Shown: positions 8,190 to 17,900 of the stretch, in pieces
Layout: every line of letters starts with the position of its first letter
Numbering within the stretch: the first letter of the stretch is position 1
Source: Phycisphaerae bacterium
GTDB lineage: Bacteria > Planctomycetota > Phycisphaerae > Sedimentisphaerales > Anaerohalosphaeraceae
NCBI GenBank assembly: GCA_018433925.1
Contig: JAHDQI010000163.1
Span: 1-50,454 of the forward strand
DNA: 50,454 bases
Reading direction: 5' to 3'
Notes under the pieces: generated by a model
What the model was told of the DNA's origin: nothing
Database searches by the model: none
The model's input: only the letters and a program-made list of their open reading frames with translations
Translations under genes and position numbers: made by a program

Positions 8190-8995
8190 TGGCTCGTGTG
8201 TGGATCTTTTTGTGTCTGTTTTTTCTCTTTTTTCCGACGGCCGTCAGTATGGCCCAGGAGCAGATTCCCGGTGCCGGCTCCGCAGATACGGCCGCAATGC
8301 CGACGGTTGAGGATCTGCTGAACGTCATTGACAAGGCCACCACAGACCCTCAGTCAGAAGAACCCACCCCATGGAGCGCCCCGATCCGTCTGGTCGTTCT
8401 GTTTACGCTGCTGGCCCTGCTGCCGAGCTTGCTGGCGATGACCACGTCATTTACCCGAATCGCCATTGTCCTCGGTTTTGTCCGCCGCGCTCTCAGTACG
8501 CAGAACATCCCGCCGAATACGGCCATTCTTGGTCTGGCCCTGTTTCTGACCCTGTTTACCATGGCCCCGACTTTCTCCAGAATTCAGCAGCAGGCCATTG
8601 AACCCTATCTCGACGGCCAAATGGAATTGCAGGAGACTACCGAGATTTCCAGCCGCATTCTCAAGGAATTCATGATCCGCCAGACCCGGCAGTCCGATCT
8701 GAAACTGTTTATCAATATCGCAAAAATACCCGCCCCGCAGCAGGCCATAGATCTGCCGCTGCATATCGTCACACCCGCATTTATCATCAGTGAATTTCGG
8801 ACGGCCTTTGAGATCGGATGCCTGATGTTTATTCCGTTTCTGCTGCTGGATTTGGTCATCGCCAGCATTCTGCTCAGCGCCGGCATGATGATGCTGCCGC
8901 CGGTCATGATTTCGCTGCCGTTCAAGCTGATACTGTTTATTTTGGTCGACGGCTGGGGAATCCTGGCCCAGGGTTTAAGTTTAAGTTTCAGGTAA
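8189..8995 (+). CDS. fliP: Flagellar export gate protein FliP
   Basis: FliP is the core pore-forming protein of the flagellar type III export gate. The 268 residues begin with a cleavable signal peptide (about 1-22), as is usual for FliP. A linker follows, then the FliP domain with membrane helices near residues 65-85, 105-125, 200-230 and 240-262. Signature stretches such as MTTSFTRIAIVLGFVRRAL, NTAILGLALFLTLFTM and the C-terminal GMMMLPPVMISLPFKLILF are present. Its start overlaps the fliO stop, and fliQ follows after 22 bp. Confidence 0.97.
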   Translation: MARVWIFLCLFFLFFPTAVSMAQEQIPGAGSADTAAMPTVEDLLNVIDKATTDPQSEEPTPWSAPIRLVVLFTLLALLPSLLAMTTSFTRIAIVLGFVRRALSTQNIPPNTAILGLALFLTLFTMAPTFSRIQQQAIEPYLDGQMELQETTEISSRILKEFMIRQTRQSDLKLFINIAKIPAPQQAIDLPLHIVTPAFIISEFRTAFEIGCLMFIPFLLLDLVIASILLSAGMMMLPPVMISLPFKLILFILVDGWGILAQGLSLSFR

Positions 8996-9017
8996 ACGAA
9001 TTTAAAAGGAACAACCC

Positions 9018-9287
9018 ATGGATGCGGATTATATTCTCTACCTCGGACGGCACACGATGGAAACCGCCCTGCTGATCGCAGCGCCGATTTTGCTCGTTTG
9101 TGTGGTTACAGGCATCCTTATATCTTTGTTTCAAACCGTAACCTCCATTCGGGACATGACCATGACAATGGCCCCCAAGCTCATCGGGGCCGGGCTGACC
9201 GCCCTGCTGTTCGGCCACTGGATGCTTCAGGTTCTTATGAAATTCACGCTCGAAATCTTTACTCAGATTCAGACGTATGGTCAGTAA
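9018..9287 (+). CDS. fliQ: Flagellar export gate protein FliQ
   Basis: FliQ is a two-helix protein that wraps the FliP-FliR gate. The 89 residues contain the hallmark TALLIAAPILLVCVVTGIL helix, the loop QTVTSIRDMTMTMAPKLI, and a second helix near residues 52-72. Length and order after fliP are canonical. An AAGGA ribosome-binding site lies nine bases before the ATG. Confidence 0.96.
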   Translation: MDADYILYLGRHTMETALLIAAPILLVCVVTGILISLFQTVTSIRDMTMTMAPKLIGAGLTALLFGHWMLQVLMKFTLEIFTQIQTYGQ

Positions 9288-9289
9288 AC

Positions 9290-10039
9290 ATGGAATTGGT
9301 AAGTGGAAAGCTCTTTGGTTTTATTCTGATCCTGACCCGCCTCGGGGCCTTTTTTGCGACGGTTCCCGTGTTCAGTTGGCAGGTGCTTTCGGTGCAGACC
9401 CGTACCGCCATCGCCATTGTGCTCAGTCTCTTTTTCAGTGCCCTGGTCCCCAACTCATTTACAGGAGAGTTGCCGCTTTTATACGGCATCCTGCTGTTAG
9501 CCCAGGAGGCGGTGTACGGCCTGTGCCTGGGTCTGGTAGCCTACTGTCTTTTCACCGTGGTTCAACAGGCCGGCCGTTTCAGTGAACGCCAGATGGGACT
9601 GACGATGGCCAATATCCTCGATCCGTTCAGCGGCGAGCAGGGCCAGCCCCTCGGCATGCTGCTTGAAATCCTTTTTATTCTGCTGCTGTTCAGCACAGAC
9701 GGCCACCACCTCCTGCTCAAGATACTGTCCCGAAGTTTCGACCGCTATCCGCTTGGATCCATACCCGAAATCGGACTGTTAACAGAAAGCGTGATCCTGG
9801 CCGGTTCACACATGTTCTTACTCGCCCTCCAAATGGCCGCCCCTATCCTGGCGGCCTTTCTGCTGTTGATGGTGGTGCTGGCTTTCATGGCCAAGGTGGC
9901 CCCGGAAACAAATGTATTGTTTCTCAGTCTTCCGCTGCGCGTGGGTATGGGTCTTCTCCTGGTGGGCTTTTTTATTCCTTATTTGAACGCCTATCTGCAG
10001 CAGTTCGCCGCCTGGCTCAATAAGCTGCTCCCGATTTGA
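9290..10039 (+). CDS. fliR: Flagellar export gate protein FliR
   Basis: FliR completes the FliP5-FliQ4-FliR1 export gate. The chosen ATG gives 249 residues; the frame is open further upstream inside fliQ, but that extension would be hydrophilic and would overlap fliQ. The protein is almost entirely hydrophobic, with about six membrane helices. It carries family patterns such as TRLGAFFATVPVFSW near the start and GRFSERQMGLTMANILDP in the middle loop. It begins two bases after the fliQ stop and ends six bases before flhB. A recognisable Shine-Dalgarno is lacking, which suggests coupling to fliQ. Confidence 0.95.
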   Translation: MELVSGKLFGFILILTRLGAFFATVPVFSWQVLSVQTRTAIAIVLSLFFSALVPNSFTGELPLLYGILLLAQEAVYGLCLGLVAYCLFTVVQQAGRFSERQMGLTMANILDPFSGEQGQPLGMLLEILFILLLFSTDGHHLLLKILSRSFDRYPLGSIPEIGLLTESVILAGSHMFLLALQMAAPILAAFLLLMVVLAFMAKVAPETNVLFLSLPLRVGMGLLLVGFFIPYLNAYLQQFAAWLNKLLPI

Positions 10040-10045
10040 GGATAT

Positions 10046-11107
10046 ATGGCCGAGGATAAACACTCCAAAACCGAACAACCCACCTCGCGTAAGCTTCAAA
10101 AAGCCCGCCAGGAAGGACAGGTTGTACAAAGCCAGGAAATGCTTTCGGCCGTCACCCTGCTGACGCTGGTTCTGACGGCCGCGATGTGCGGCCCCTGGTT
10201 CTTAAACTGGTCCAAAGAAAAAATGCGAGGCGCGTTTACCTGTGATGTGTCTTTTATGGACAATACCCAGGTCTTTTGTGATTTTCTCAACTCACTAATC
10301 CTCGAATCGATGCTGATCGCAGCCCCGTTTATGCTGCTGCTGGTGCTGACCGGAACCGCCGGAAGCATCCTAATCGGAGGCCTGAACTTCTCCACCAAAT
10401 CACTGCAGTGGAAGCTCGAAAACATAAGTCCCGTTCGCGGCTTAAAAAGTCTCTTTTCCCCGGAATCCCTGGTGAAACTCGGACTCTCTGTCCTCAAAAT
10501 CATCTGTATCGCCCTGATCGTCTGGTTCTATCTGTCCGACAAACTCAACCTGCTTGCCACCCTGCAATGGATGGACTCCGGACAACTGATGGAAGCAATC
10601 GCCCGAATCATTTTCGGCGTGGTCATACGCATCTGCCTCGGCCTGCTGATCATCGGAGTAATCGATTTGTTTTATCAAAAATGGAGATACATCGACAGAC
10701 TGAAAATGTCCAAGCAGGAAGTCAAATATGAACACCGCGATACAGACGGCCCGCCGGAACTGAAAACCAAAATCCGCCAAAAACAATTCGAGACCGCCAT
10801 GCGGAGAATGCTTCAGGAGGTCCCCAAGGCCAATGTGGTGCTGGTCAACCCCGACCACGTCGCCGTTGCCCTGCGATACGATCCGGACAAGATGGCAACG
10901 CCTGTTGTCGCCGCCAAAGGCGCTGATCATATGTGTGAAAAAATCAAGGAGATCGCCCGCGCCTATGGGATTCCCATTCTGCGTCGTCCCCCTCTGGCCC
11001 GCGAACTATACGCCACCGTCAAACTGGGCCATCCCATCCCGGAGAAACTCTACACCGCCGTCGCGGAAATTCTGGCCCTGATCTATCGCCTCCGTCATAC
11101 CAGATAA
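10046..11107 (+). CDS. flhB: Flagellar export switch protein FlhB (NPDH variant)
   Basis: FlhB switches export specificity from hook to filament after self-cleavage in its cytoplasmic domain. The 353 residues comprise the usual N-terminal basic stretch (KTEQPTSRKLQKARQEGQV), four membrane helices (about 33-55, 85-112, 145-165, 185-210) and a cytoplasmic domain. The autocleavage motif, normally NPTH, reads NPDH at residues 268-271. The asparagine and proline that carry out cleavage are retained, but the threonine is replaced. GAGG lies four bases before the ATG. Instead of a normal flhA, a strongly divergent FlhA-like gene follows. Confidence 0.96.
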   Translation: MAEDKHSKTEQPTSRKLQKARQEGQVVQSQEMLSAVTLLTLVLTAAMCGPWFLNWSKEKMRGAFTCDVSFMDNTQVFCDFLNSLILESMLIAAPFMLLLVLTGTAGSILIGGLNFSTKSLQWKLENISPVRGLKSLFSPESLVKLGLSVLKIICIALIVWFYLSDKLNLLATLQWMDSGQLMEAIARIIFGVVIRICLGLLIIGVIDLFYQKWRYIDRLKMSKQEVKYEHRDTDGPPELKTKIRQKQFETAMRRMLQEVPKANVVLVNPDHVAVALRYDPDKMATPVVAAKGADHMCEKIKEIARAYGIPILRRPPLARELYATVKLGHPIPEKLYTAVAEILALIYRLRHTR

Positions 11108-11110
11108 TCC

Positions 11111-11138
11111 TTGCCCGGTTATCACAATCCGTTATACT
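11111..11138 (+). promoter_or_regulatory. Candidate sigma-70-type promoter between flhB and the FlhA-like gene
   Basis: TTGCCC (four of six matches to the -35 consensus) and TATACT (five of six to -10) are separated by 16 bases. They lie in the 57 bp gap after flhB, about 27 bp before the next ATG. The gap also holds a strong GGAGG ribosome site at 11150-11154. This is a pattern match only, but it would allow the FlhA-like gene to be expressed separately from the operon. Confidence 0.4.
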
Positions 11139-11164
11139 GATGGAAAACCGGAGGATATCCACGG

Positions 11165-12760
11165 ATGAATTCCTATATACAGACCAATCCAATCCGCTCA
11201 GGTCCGGCCTGGAGCCGCCCGGAATTTCTGTTTACCGGCACTGCGGTGATGCTGCTGACCGGGGTTCTGATCCCCTGGCCGGACCGGGTTCTGGATATTC
11301 TCTGGATTTGCCAGCTTTCACTTGCTGCGGCCGTGCTGGCGATTTGCGCATCCGCCCGCAGCAGCTCTCAACTCGACGGATTTCCGCCGTTGCTGGCGGC
11401 CACCTCTTTTTTAAGCTTGCTCGGTACGGCCGGCTGCATGCGGGCCATCGTCCTGCGACAGGATGCCTGCGGACGGCTGATTCGCGGACTCGGAGACGCT
11501 TTGACTGCCCTCGAACCTCTGCTGGCCCTGATCCTGATGCCGGTCCTCGGTTTCTTTATCCTCTATCTGGTCACCCAGTCCGGACGTCGAATCCGCCAGG
11601 CAATCGAGCATTATCTCGTCCAAATCCTTCCATTTAAAAAAATCGGGCTGGAAACCGATCAAAATCTGAATATTCTGACCCGCCAACAGGCGGAAACCCT
11701 GCTGGAGAAAATTGAAAAAGAAGTTCGGTTGTATGCCTCCATGAACGGCTTGCGAAAATTGATGACCGCCCAGATTGCCGTCAATCTCTTCCTCGTATTG
11801 GCTTCCGCCCTGCTGGCTTGGGCCGGACAATCCATTCAGGCGGCCGCCGAACAAACAGGAACAGTCCTCGAAACACTCGCGGCAGGCATTGCCGGAACTG
11901 CCGTTGTTTCCTGGGTCCCTGTAGGAGCTGTGGCCGCGGCCTGCGGAGCGCTGCTCAACAAAGAATCACTTGCTCTGCCTCGAAATGATGCCGCGAATGA
12001 GCAAAACGGAAGTCGAAAAATCCACATTGTTTCTTCCGTCAGCGGTCGGCCTGAAGAGGTGGAACTGCTCAATCCGGATTCCCTTAGCGACCTTTCGCAA
12101 AGCCAAAAGCCGACAGAGAAAATCGTCCATTTCGAACCGCAGCCGCCCGCCTCTCCCCCGCAAGCGCCTGCCTCCAAAATTCGAACCATAAACATTCGAT
12201 GCAAAACATCCGCGCAATATTATCAAAGTTTGGAAAAACTCTTCACCCATCCCTGTTTCCGGTCTGCTTTTCTGATCTTGACCGCTGAATCCGTAGAAGA
12301 TCTCCCCGTCACAGTCGCCGTACATCCGGCGGTTCAACTGGCCCGGAAAAAGCAAACTGTCCTCCTGATAGATGCGGATTTACAGCGTCATGCAGCCGCC
12401 CGGGTCTTCTCCATGGATCCTCAGACTCTTTGCAGGAAACCCTCTCCGGTTCCTCGTATCAATTCGTTGAAGATACAGTGTCTTATGGACCAGAGGCCGC
12501 AATCCCTTCTGAACATCCAAAACCAGGAAGACGATATCGCTTGTCGCATTGTCTATGCGCCGCAGGGACAATGGATGTGGACTCGCCATGAGGAATGGAA
12601 AATGGACAAAACAAAAGTCTTGTTTTTCAGTTCAAAGACGCCTGAACAGATTCGGGCCCTGTGTCCGGAGGCTGCCGCAGCCGGTGCGATTTTCCTCATC
12701 CCCTCTCTGCACAAAGCCATCAGCCAAGCATCGACAACCCGGCCATCTGCTGTTGAATAG
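11165..12760 (+). CDS. Divergent FlhA-like membrane protein fused to a degenerate BY-kinase/ParA-type domain
   Basis: This 531-residue protein occupies the flhA position but is not a working FlhA by sequence. Residues 20-265 follow the FlhA membrane region: helices near 22-38, 44-62, 73-90, 115-137, 203-220 and 240-264. Residues 141-206 align with the FHIPEP cytoplasmic loop (PFKKIGLETDQN against PGKQMAIDADLN; RLYASMNGLRKLMTAQIA against DFYGAMDGASKFVRGDAIA). The conserved GDA aspartate is lost. After a proline-rich linker (270-340), residues 346-415 align without gaps to a BY-kinase/ParA nucleotide-binding domain: SAQYYQSLEKLF, then EDLPVTV where GEGKSTT is expected, then an intact VLLIDADLQ. 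The canonical FlhA export domain is not recognisable. The frame is intact, with a good ribosome site (GGAGG, ten bases upstream). The function is unknown; a structural or regulatory role at the export gate is a guess. Confidence 0.7.
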   Translation: MNSYIQTNPIRSGPAWSRPEFLFTGTAVMLLTGVLIPWPDRVLDILWICQLSLAAAVLAICASARSSSQLDGFPPLLAATSFLSLLGTAGCMRAIVLRQDACGRLIRGLGDALTALEPLLALILMPVLGFFILYLVTQSGRRIRQAIEHYLVQILPFKKIGLETDQNLNILTRQQAETLLEKIEKEVRLYASMNGLRKLMTAQIAVNLFLVLASALLAWAGQSIQAAAEQTGTVLETLAAGIAGTAVVSWVPVGAVAAACGALLNKESLALPRNDAANEQNGSRKIHIVSSVSGRPEEVELLNPDSLSDLSQSQKPTEKIVHFEPQPPASPPQAPASKIRTINIRCKTSAQYYQSLEKLFTHPCFRSAFLILTAESVEDLPVTVAVHPAVQLARKKQTVLLIDADLQRHAAARVFSMDPQTLCRKPSPVPRINSLKIQCLMDQRPQSLLNIQNQEDDIACRIVYAPQGQWMWTRHEEWKMDKTKVLFFSSKTPEQIRALCPEAAAAGAIFLIPSLHKAISQASTTRPSAVE

Positions 12761-14792
12761 ACTGCATGTTGCGTTCCAACCGGGCATACTGGCCCCGCAA
12801 ACGCTCTTCCGCCCGTTCCAGCCGGGCTTCTTCCGTTTCAATCTGCCGCTCGATATTCGAAATACGGCTCTGGATTCCGGTCTGGGCAATCGGCAGACGT
12901 CCGCTGCCCGTCTTGAGCATATCATCAACTGTCTCATACAGTCCCCCGGCAAAGCCCTGCCGAATACTGATCATCGCATCAAACGTCCCATCCTGTGAGG
13001 CATCAACCGTAAGAGCTAAGCTGTACTCAGGATTCACCGGTCCGCTGGTTGCTGATTCATTACTGCCATACAGGGTATTGCCGCTGATGGTCATATCCCG
13101 GGCCGCAGACCAATCCTCACTTTTGAGCTTAATCTGAGCCGATGTGACAGCCCCGGCCTCAATCGTAACCCGAACATCATACTGGCCGGCCTCCGTATAA
13201 CGGCTGGCCTGATAGAATTTTACCGTTGTGGAGTCGGATGTGCCCGTTTTCTGCGCACCGATGAGAGACAGAAGACCCAGGTAGTCCTCCACAATCGCCT
13301 CATCAAAAGCCGCCTCATCCAGGGAGAGCATCCCGTCGGCCCCAAGAGTCAGCCCAATATCCTTCGGGTTCAAAAACGTATCATTTGACGTAAAACCCGT
13401 TGCATTCAGATTAAACGCAGAACGAATCACCGATTGTATGCTGCTCAAACTGTATTCGCTGGATAAAATACCGGATTTCTTTTCCTCTTCATTATAGGCC
13501 GTCTTTTCATCAATGTACATAATCACCGCATTATAAGCATCGATCATCGCCTGCATCTTATCCTTCAGGGCGCCCGTATCACGATTCAGCGAGACCTCGA
13601 TACTACTGTACCCGTCTTCATCATTGCCCGTTACCCCGTGCAGATTCAGCGTCACCCCGGCAATCACATTGTCAATGGTATTCGAACTTCTCCGGATCCA
13701 CGTACTCTCGTCATCATCGGCTCCCGGCGGATAGCCGTCGATCTTGATCAGGGCGTCCTGAGCCGCCTGCGTTTCGATAAACTGCGTAGGATCGGAAGGG
13801 TCCAGGGTACTCAGGCCGGAGGTAACACTGCCGCCTTCGGTGGTTTCCGTAAAGGTCGGCGGGGTCCAGGCCGCATCGCCTCCCCCCGAAACAAAGGACA
13901 GAGAAATAGACAAAGAGCTTGTTCCGCTGGCCTTGTCTGTCACCACGATCTTCCCGTCTTCGAGTCTGGCCCGCACCGTATCTCCAAAGGCGCCTTCAAT
14001 CTCATCCAGCAGTTCCTCAAGAGTTGTATATTGATTGATCTGAAACTCCCGGGTTTCAATCGCCGCCCCGTCATGCAGTGTTCCGTCAATCAGAATCTGG
14101 TGTGTATCGGTTCCGAAGTTCTCTCCCAACTGAGAAATCTTCGTTGTCAGCGCCGCATCATCTCCATTGACCAGCATCTGCGTCGAGGTATGGACATCGG
14201 TATTGCTTGTATTGATCGAAATCTGGTAGTCAGAACCGCTTTGCCGTCCGCTAAAAACCAGATGGTACCGCCCCCCACTGGGGTCATCATACTCCAAAAT
14301 GCTGGCTGTAATACCCGTATTATCCGGGTCATTATTAATCAAAGTAACCAAATCCTCCAGCGTCGTTGTATCTGTGGTCTGCACGACAAATTCCTGGTTG
14401 TTGTACGACAAAATCAGGTTGCCTGCGCCGACATATTGGGAAAGATAACTAAAACCGCTGTGTACCCAGCGATTGGCCGAGGCCATCTGGCGAATCTTGA
14501 TATTGTGGGTCCCTTCATACGCATTGTAATTGGCGCTGGCCGTCAGCAAATCGGAATCACTGGTCTTGGCCTCATACGAACGCAGTTGACTGGCATCCGA
14601 GAGGGCCTGAAGGGCCGATCGAAACGTACTCATTTTGCTGCTGAGTTGGGTAATCGCATCCCGCTTTGTGGTAAAGCCGCTCATATTCATTTGCAGCGTA
14701 TTCAGCCGTCTTCGCTCAACCTGCATCAACTGTTCTATAATCGCCGCGGTATCGATGCCGGTTGAAAGACCGGATAATTGGATCGAACTCAT
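12720..14792 (-). CDS. fliD: Flagellar filament cap protein FliD (HAP2)
   Basis: FliD caps the growing filament and promotes flagellin polymerisation. The N-terminus (IQLSGLSTGIDTAAIIEQLM) is diagnostic and is followed by the helical D0/D1 region. The C-terminal 60 residues form a long coiled coil (ISNIERQIETEEARLERAEE) typical of FliD. At 690 residues it is longer than the common 450-500, with the extra length in the surface-exposed middle domains. The ATG has AGGAG seven bases upstream. It is the last gene of the - strand block, and its 3' end overlaps the convergent FlhA-like gene by 41 bp. FliS, often next to fliD, is not visible. Confidence 0.95.
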   Translation of the reverse strand: MSSIQLSGLSTGIDTAAIIEQLMQVERRRLNTLQMNMSGFTTKRDAITQLSSKMSTFRSALQALSDASQLRSYEAKTSDSDLLTASANYNAYEGTHNIKIRQMASANRWVHSGFSYLSQYVGAGNLILSYNNQEFVVQTTDTTTLEDLVTLINNDPDNTGITASILEYDDPSGGRYHLVFSGRQSGSDYQISINTSNTDVHTSTQMLVNGDDAALTTKISQLGENFGTDTHQILIDGTLHDGAAIETREFQINQYTTLEELLDEIEGAFGDTVRARLEDGKIVVTDKASGTSSLSISLSFVSGGGDAAWTPPTFTETTEGGSVTSGLSTLDPSDPTQFIETQAAQDALIKIDGYPPGADDDESTWIRRSSNTIDNVIAGVTLNLHGVTGNDEDGYSSIEVSLNRDTGALKDKMQAMIDAYNAVIMYIDEKTAYNEEEKKSGILSSEYSLSSIQSVIRSAFNLNATGFTSNDTFLNPKDIGLTLGADGMLSLDEAAFDEAIVEDYLGLLSLIGAQKTGTSDSTTVKFYQASRYTEAGQYDVRVTIEAGAVTSAQIKLKSEDWSAARDMTISGNTLYGSNESATSGPVNPEYSLALTVDASQDGTFDAMISIRQGFAGGLYETVDDMLKTGSGRLPIAQTGIQSRISNIERQIETEEARLERAEERLRGQYARLERNMQSIQQQMAGLSMLG

Positions 14793-14803
14793 CGCTTACT
14801 CCT

Positions 14804-14821
14804 GTCTTAATTGTCTTAATT
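14804..14821. repeat. Tandem 9-bp repeat just upstream of fliD
   Basis: GTCTTAATT occurs twice without spacing, immediately upstream of the fliD ribosome-binding site, in the 125 bp gap between fliD and the 1262-residue glycosyltransferase. On the coding strand it reads AATTAAGAC twice. It may be a regulator site or chance. The same gap holds GATAAT (a -10-like element on the - strand, around 14868) but no convincing -35, sigma-28 or sigma-54 pattern. Confidence 0.35.
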
Positions 14822-14917
14822 TCGTCCCGGCCGAGTACCCTATTGACCGGGCAAGTCTTCTCTGTCTATTATCGACAAATTTCGGCCTTGCTAAAATAGA
14901 TTCAACTCTTTTTATTA

Positions 14918-17900
14918 TCATGGGTTATGGGTTCCAAACAGAAGATTCTCTTGTCTTTCTGAATGCCTCCGTTCGTGACCATCCAGCCGGATAAGTATCC
15001 GCTTAAGGCAATCCAGTAAGTCAGCCGGAATCGTACGGTTATTATTGGACATAATCTGTCGATAGATCACGGCGGCTTCTTCAGGTCTTCCCTGTTGAAT
15101 GTGTATTTGTGCCATCGACAATTGGGACCGAAGAAATCCTCCGAGCATATTTTCCTGCTTTAAGTATTCTTTGGATATTTCATTGCTTTTTTGTCTATAT
15201 TTTTCTGCGTAGGATTTATAAATTCCACCGTCTAAATCTCGATATTTCAGAAACAGTTCTTCATAAATTGAAATGATATGATCAAAGAATTTCTTCTTTC
15301 GCTCATAGGGATTTCTGACAACCGAAAGACCCGGACAAAGCAGAGAATCCGGATATTGGTGGATCATGCTTTCCAGGCATTGGCAGGTTACACGGTGTCG
15401 CGGCTGCATACGTTTGCTGTTACTGGCAGGCAGTACACGATAGTGATAACCGGCAACCCCATCTGCCCGCTTAAATCGAATACTCAGGGCATTCCTGGTC
15501 AGAAAGTCAAAATCCGATGCCGTCTCCACCAACCGATAAAGACCGGTTCTCTCAAACATGGATCTCCGCTTCAGCGAACCGGCGTTGGGAATGGGTGAAT
15601 ACCCGCAGGCAAATAAAAACGGGACCAGTCGCTGATTGTTCTCAAAATTCTCATACACCCAGCGATCCTGAAAAGACGGATCAAATGGATCAACGATCTT
15701 AAGAACCGATGGATAATAGTAATCGTACCCGGAATACCTTTCGGCATAGTCAGTCAGGGTACGGAGATAATCCCGTTCAATGAAATCATCAGAATCAACC
15801 CCCAGGATAAACTCCCCCCGGGCCTCTTGAATGGCATGGTTCATTGCCGCCGCAAAACCCTGATGCCGCTGCCGCAGGAAGCGAATCCGCGAATCCGAAA
15901 ACGACCGGACAATCGCTTCCGTTCCGTCCGTACTGCCGTCATCGATCACCAGCAGTTCAAAATCCCCAAAGGTCTGGGCCAACACCGATGCCATCGCCTG
16001 ACGGATCGTATCCTGAGAATTATACGCCGCCATATAAACACTTACAAAAGGAACAGAGGCCGCGGAGGGATGTCGCGAAAGATCGGCCTTTCCCGTCTTT
16101 TCACCCTTTTCGGCGCACATCGCCTGCAAAATACCGCGGCCTTTTAAAATGCCCAGCAGTTTCCGAATACTCGAATACATGGCAATCCATAATACAACCC
16201 GGCTCTCTGAGGTATCGGCATACTCCGGAGGAATCGGCAGTTCACGCAACAGAAGATCCTTATTTTGCCTGACAGTAAAAACCAGCAGTTGAATGCGAAA
16301 ATCCTCTTTTAATGCCTGCCTGAGACGCCGTCCAAAAATCTGATTCGGATCCAGGTTTTTCCGACGCCCTTCCAGGCGACTTCTTCGCAGATGCGCCCGA
16401 ATCCTCGAGCGGCCACCGCACATCCAGGTTTCCAGCGGCTGACAATCTCCCCGCCCCAGCGATTTCGGATCCTGCCGTACCAGGTAGAGCGAATCAGGAA
16501 CAAAACAGATTCCGGCAACCTCCTCCATTTTATAATACATATCTTTGTCCATGGAACAGGTCAGGTCCGTATCATACATCGAGGTCTTGAGAAAATCCCG
16601 GAGTTTATAGGTACGGAAAGCGCCGATTGTTCCGCCCGCCTCCAGCGTCGTCTGCCCGTCGGGAATTGGTTTGCAAAAACCCGGTTTGACCGGCCTGAGC
16701 TGTTCATCGCACAGCGTATGCTGCGAATAGATAAATCCGCATTCGGGATGCTCCCGGTGCGCACAAATCATCCGTTCAATGGCATTCGGCACAAGAGCGT
16801 CATCACTGTCCAACTCCCCAAAAACTTCAGCCCGAACCGCCAGTACCCCTGTCTGGGCCGCATGGGAAGCGCCCAGATTGTTTTCGTGCTGAATCAACCG
16901 GATCCTCGGATCACGCAAATAAGGCTCGATCACGTTCCGGGAATCATCTGTAGACGCATCGTCAACAAGAATCAATTCCCAGTCATCCGTTGTCTGGGCC
17001 AGCACGGATTCAATCGACTCCCGGATGTACGATCCCTTGTTATAATTGCGAATAATCAGGGAAAACTGCGGTCTTGACAAAGACCCTGGGCTCTCTTCTA
17101 CATTCTGACCGGCGGCTGTCTGACTAAGCCGAGTCTCATCATAAACCGGAAAACTGTTCCACGGATCAAACGGAATCAATCTCATTTCGGCCGGCCCCGG
17201 ACGGACAAACTCGGTTGCCCTCTCATTCAGCATGCACGCAGCAAAGGAAAAAGAGCGGTTTGAGATGGCCAGCCGGTCACACTGGGTTAGAATATAAAAA
17301 TCAGGATAAAAGGAACCGGCGGCCGGATCGACCCCCAGATCTCCTGCCGTCACGGGATTGTACTCCGCAAAATTCTCCAGCCATTCCTGCGACCCTTCAC
17401 AGGCAACGTATAAAATCGGCTCATCGAGCGTATCCCAAATCTGTCGAAGCCATTGCTGATACCACTTGATTGGGGCAATCGTCCCGGATGCGGATTGGCA
17501 TTCGCGTCGGCCGAGATGAATACCAACCAGCGTTTTCCCACGCCTGCGGATCTGAGCGACGGCCGGCTCCAGGATTCTGCGAACAGACAAAACAGGCCAA
17601 AATAAATACCGAAAATACCTCTTATCCGGGGTATAATACGAAGTATGATACTGAAAACGGCCCTGGAAATTCACGTTTTCAAGACGCCTACCACAAGGAA
17701 GAGTTGATTCGGCCAAATTACAGGAATGCTCATAAACCGTCGGCAACTCTTTTTGAATCAGGGGATCTCGATGCCCGAAAAGAGCCCGGCCAATCCACAA
17801 CGGTGTGTGAACCTCCAGCCCATGCCGATGGGCATAAATTTTCAAAAACGCATACTGAAAAATCCGGTCTCCCAAACCGCCGTGCTGCCCCAGAGAATCC

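Noticed and set aside
13638-14765. A 375-codon + strand frame opposite fliD
   Set aside because: It has no ribosome site and low-complexity composition, and fliD on the other strand is unmistakable.
14838-14900. Possible sigma-28 or sigma-54 promoter for fliD
   Set aside because: GTCGATAA resembles a sigma-28 -10 element, but no TAAA is found at the right distance. No GG-N10-GC spacing occurs in the gap on the - strand.
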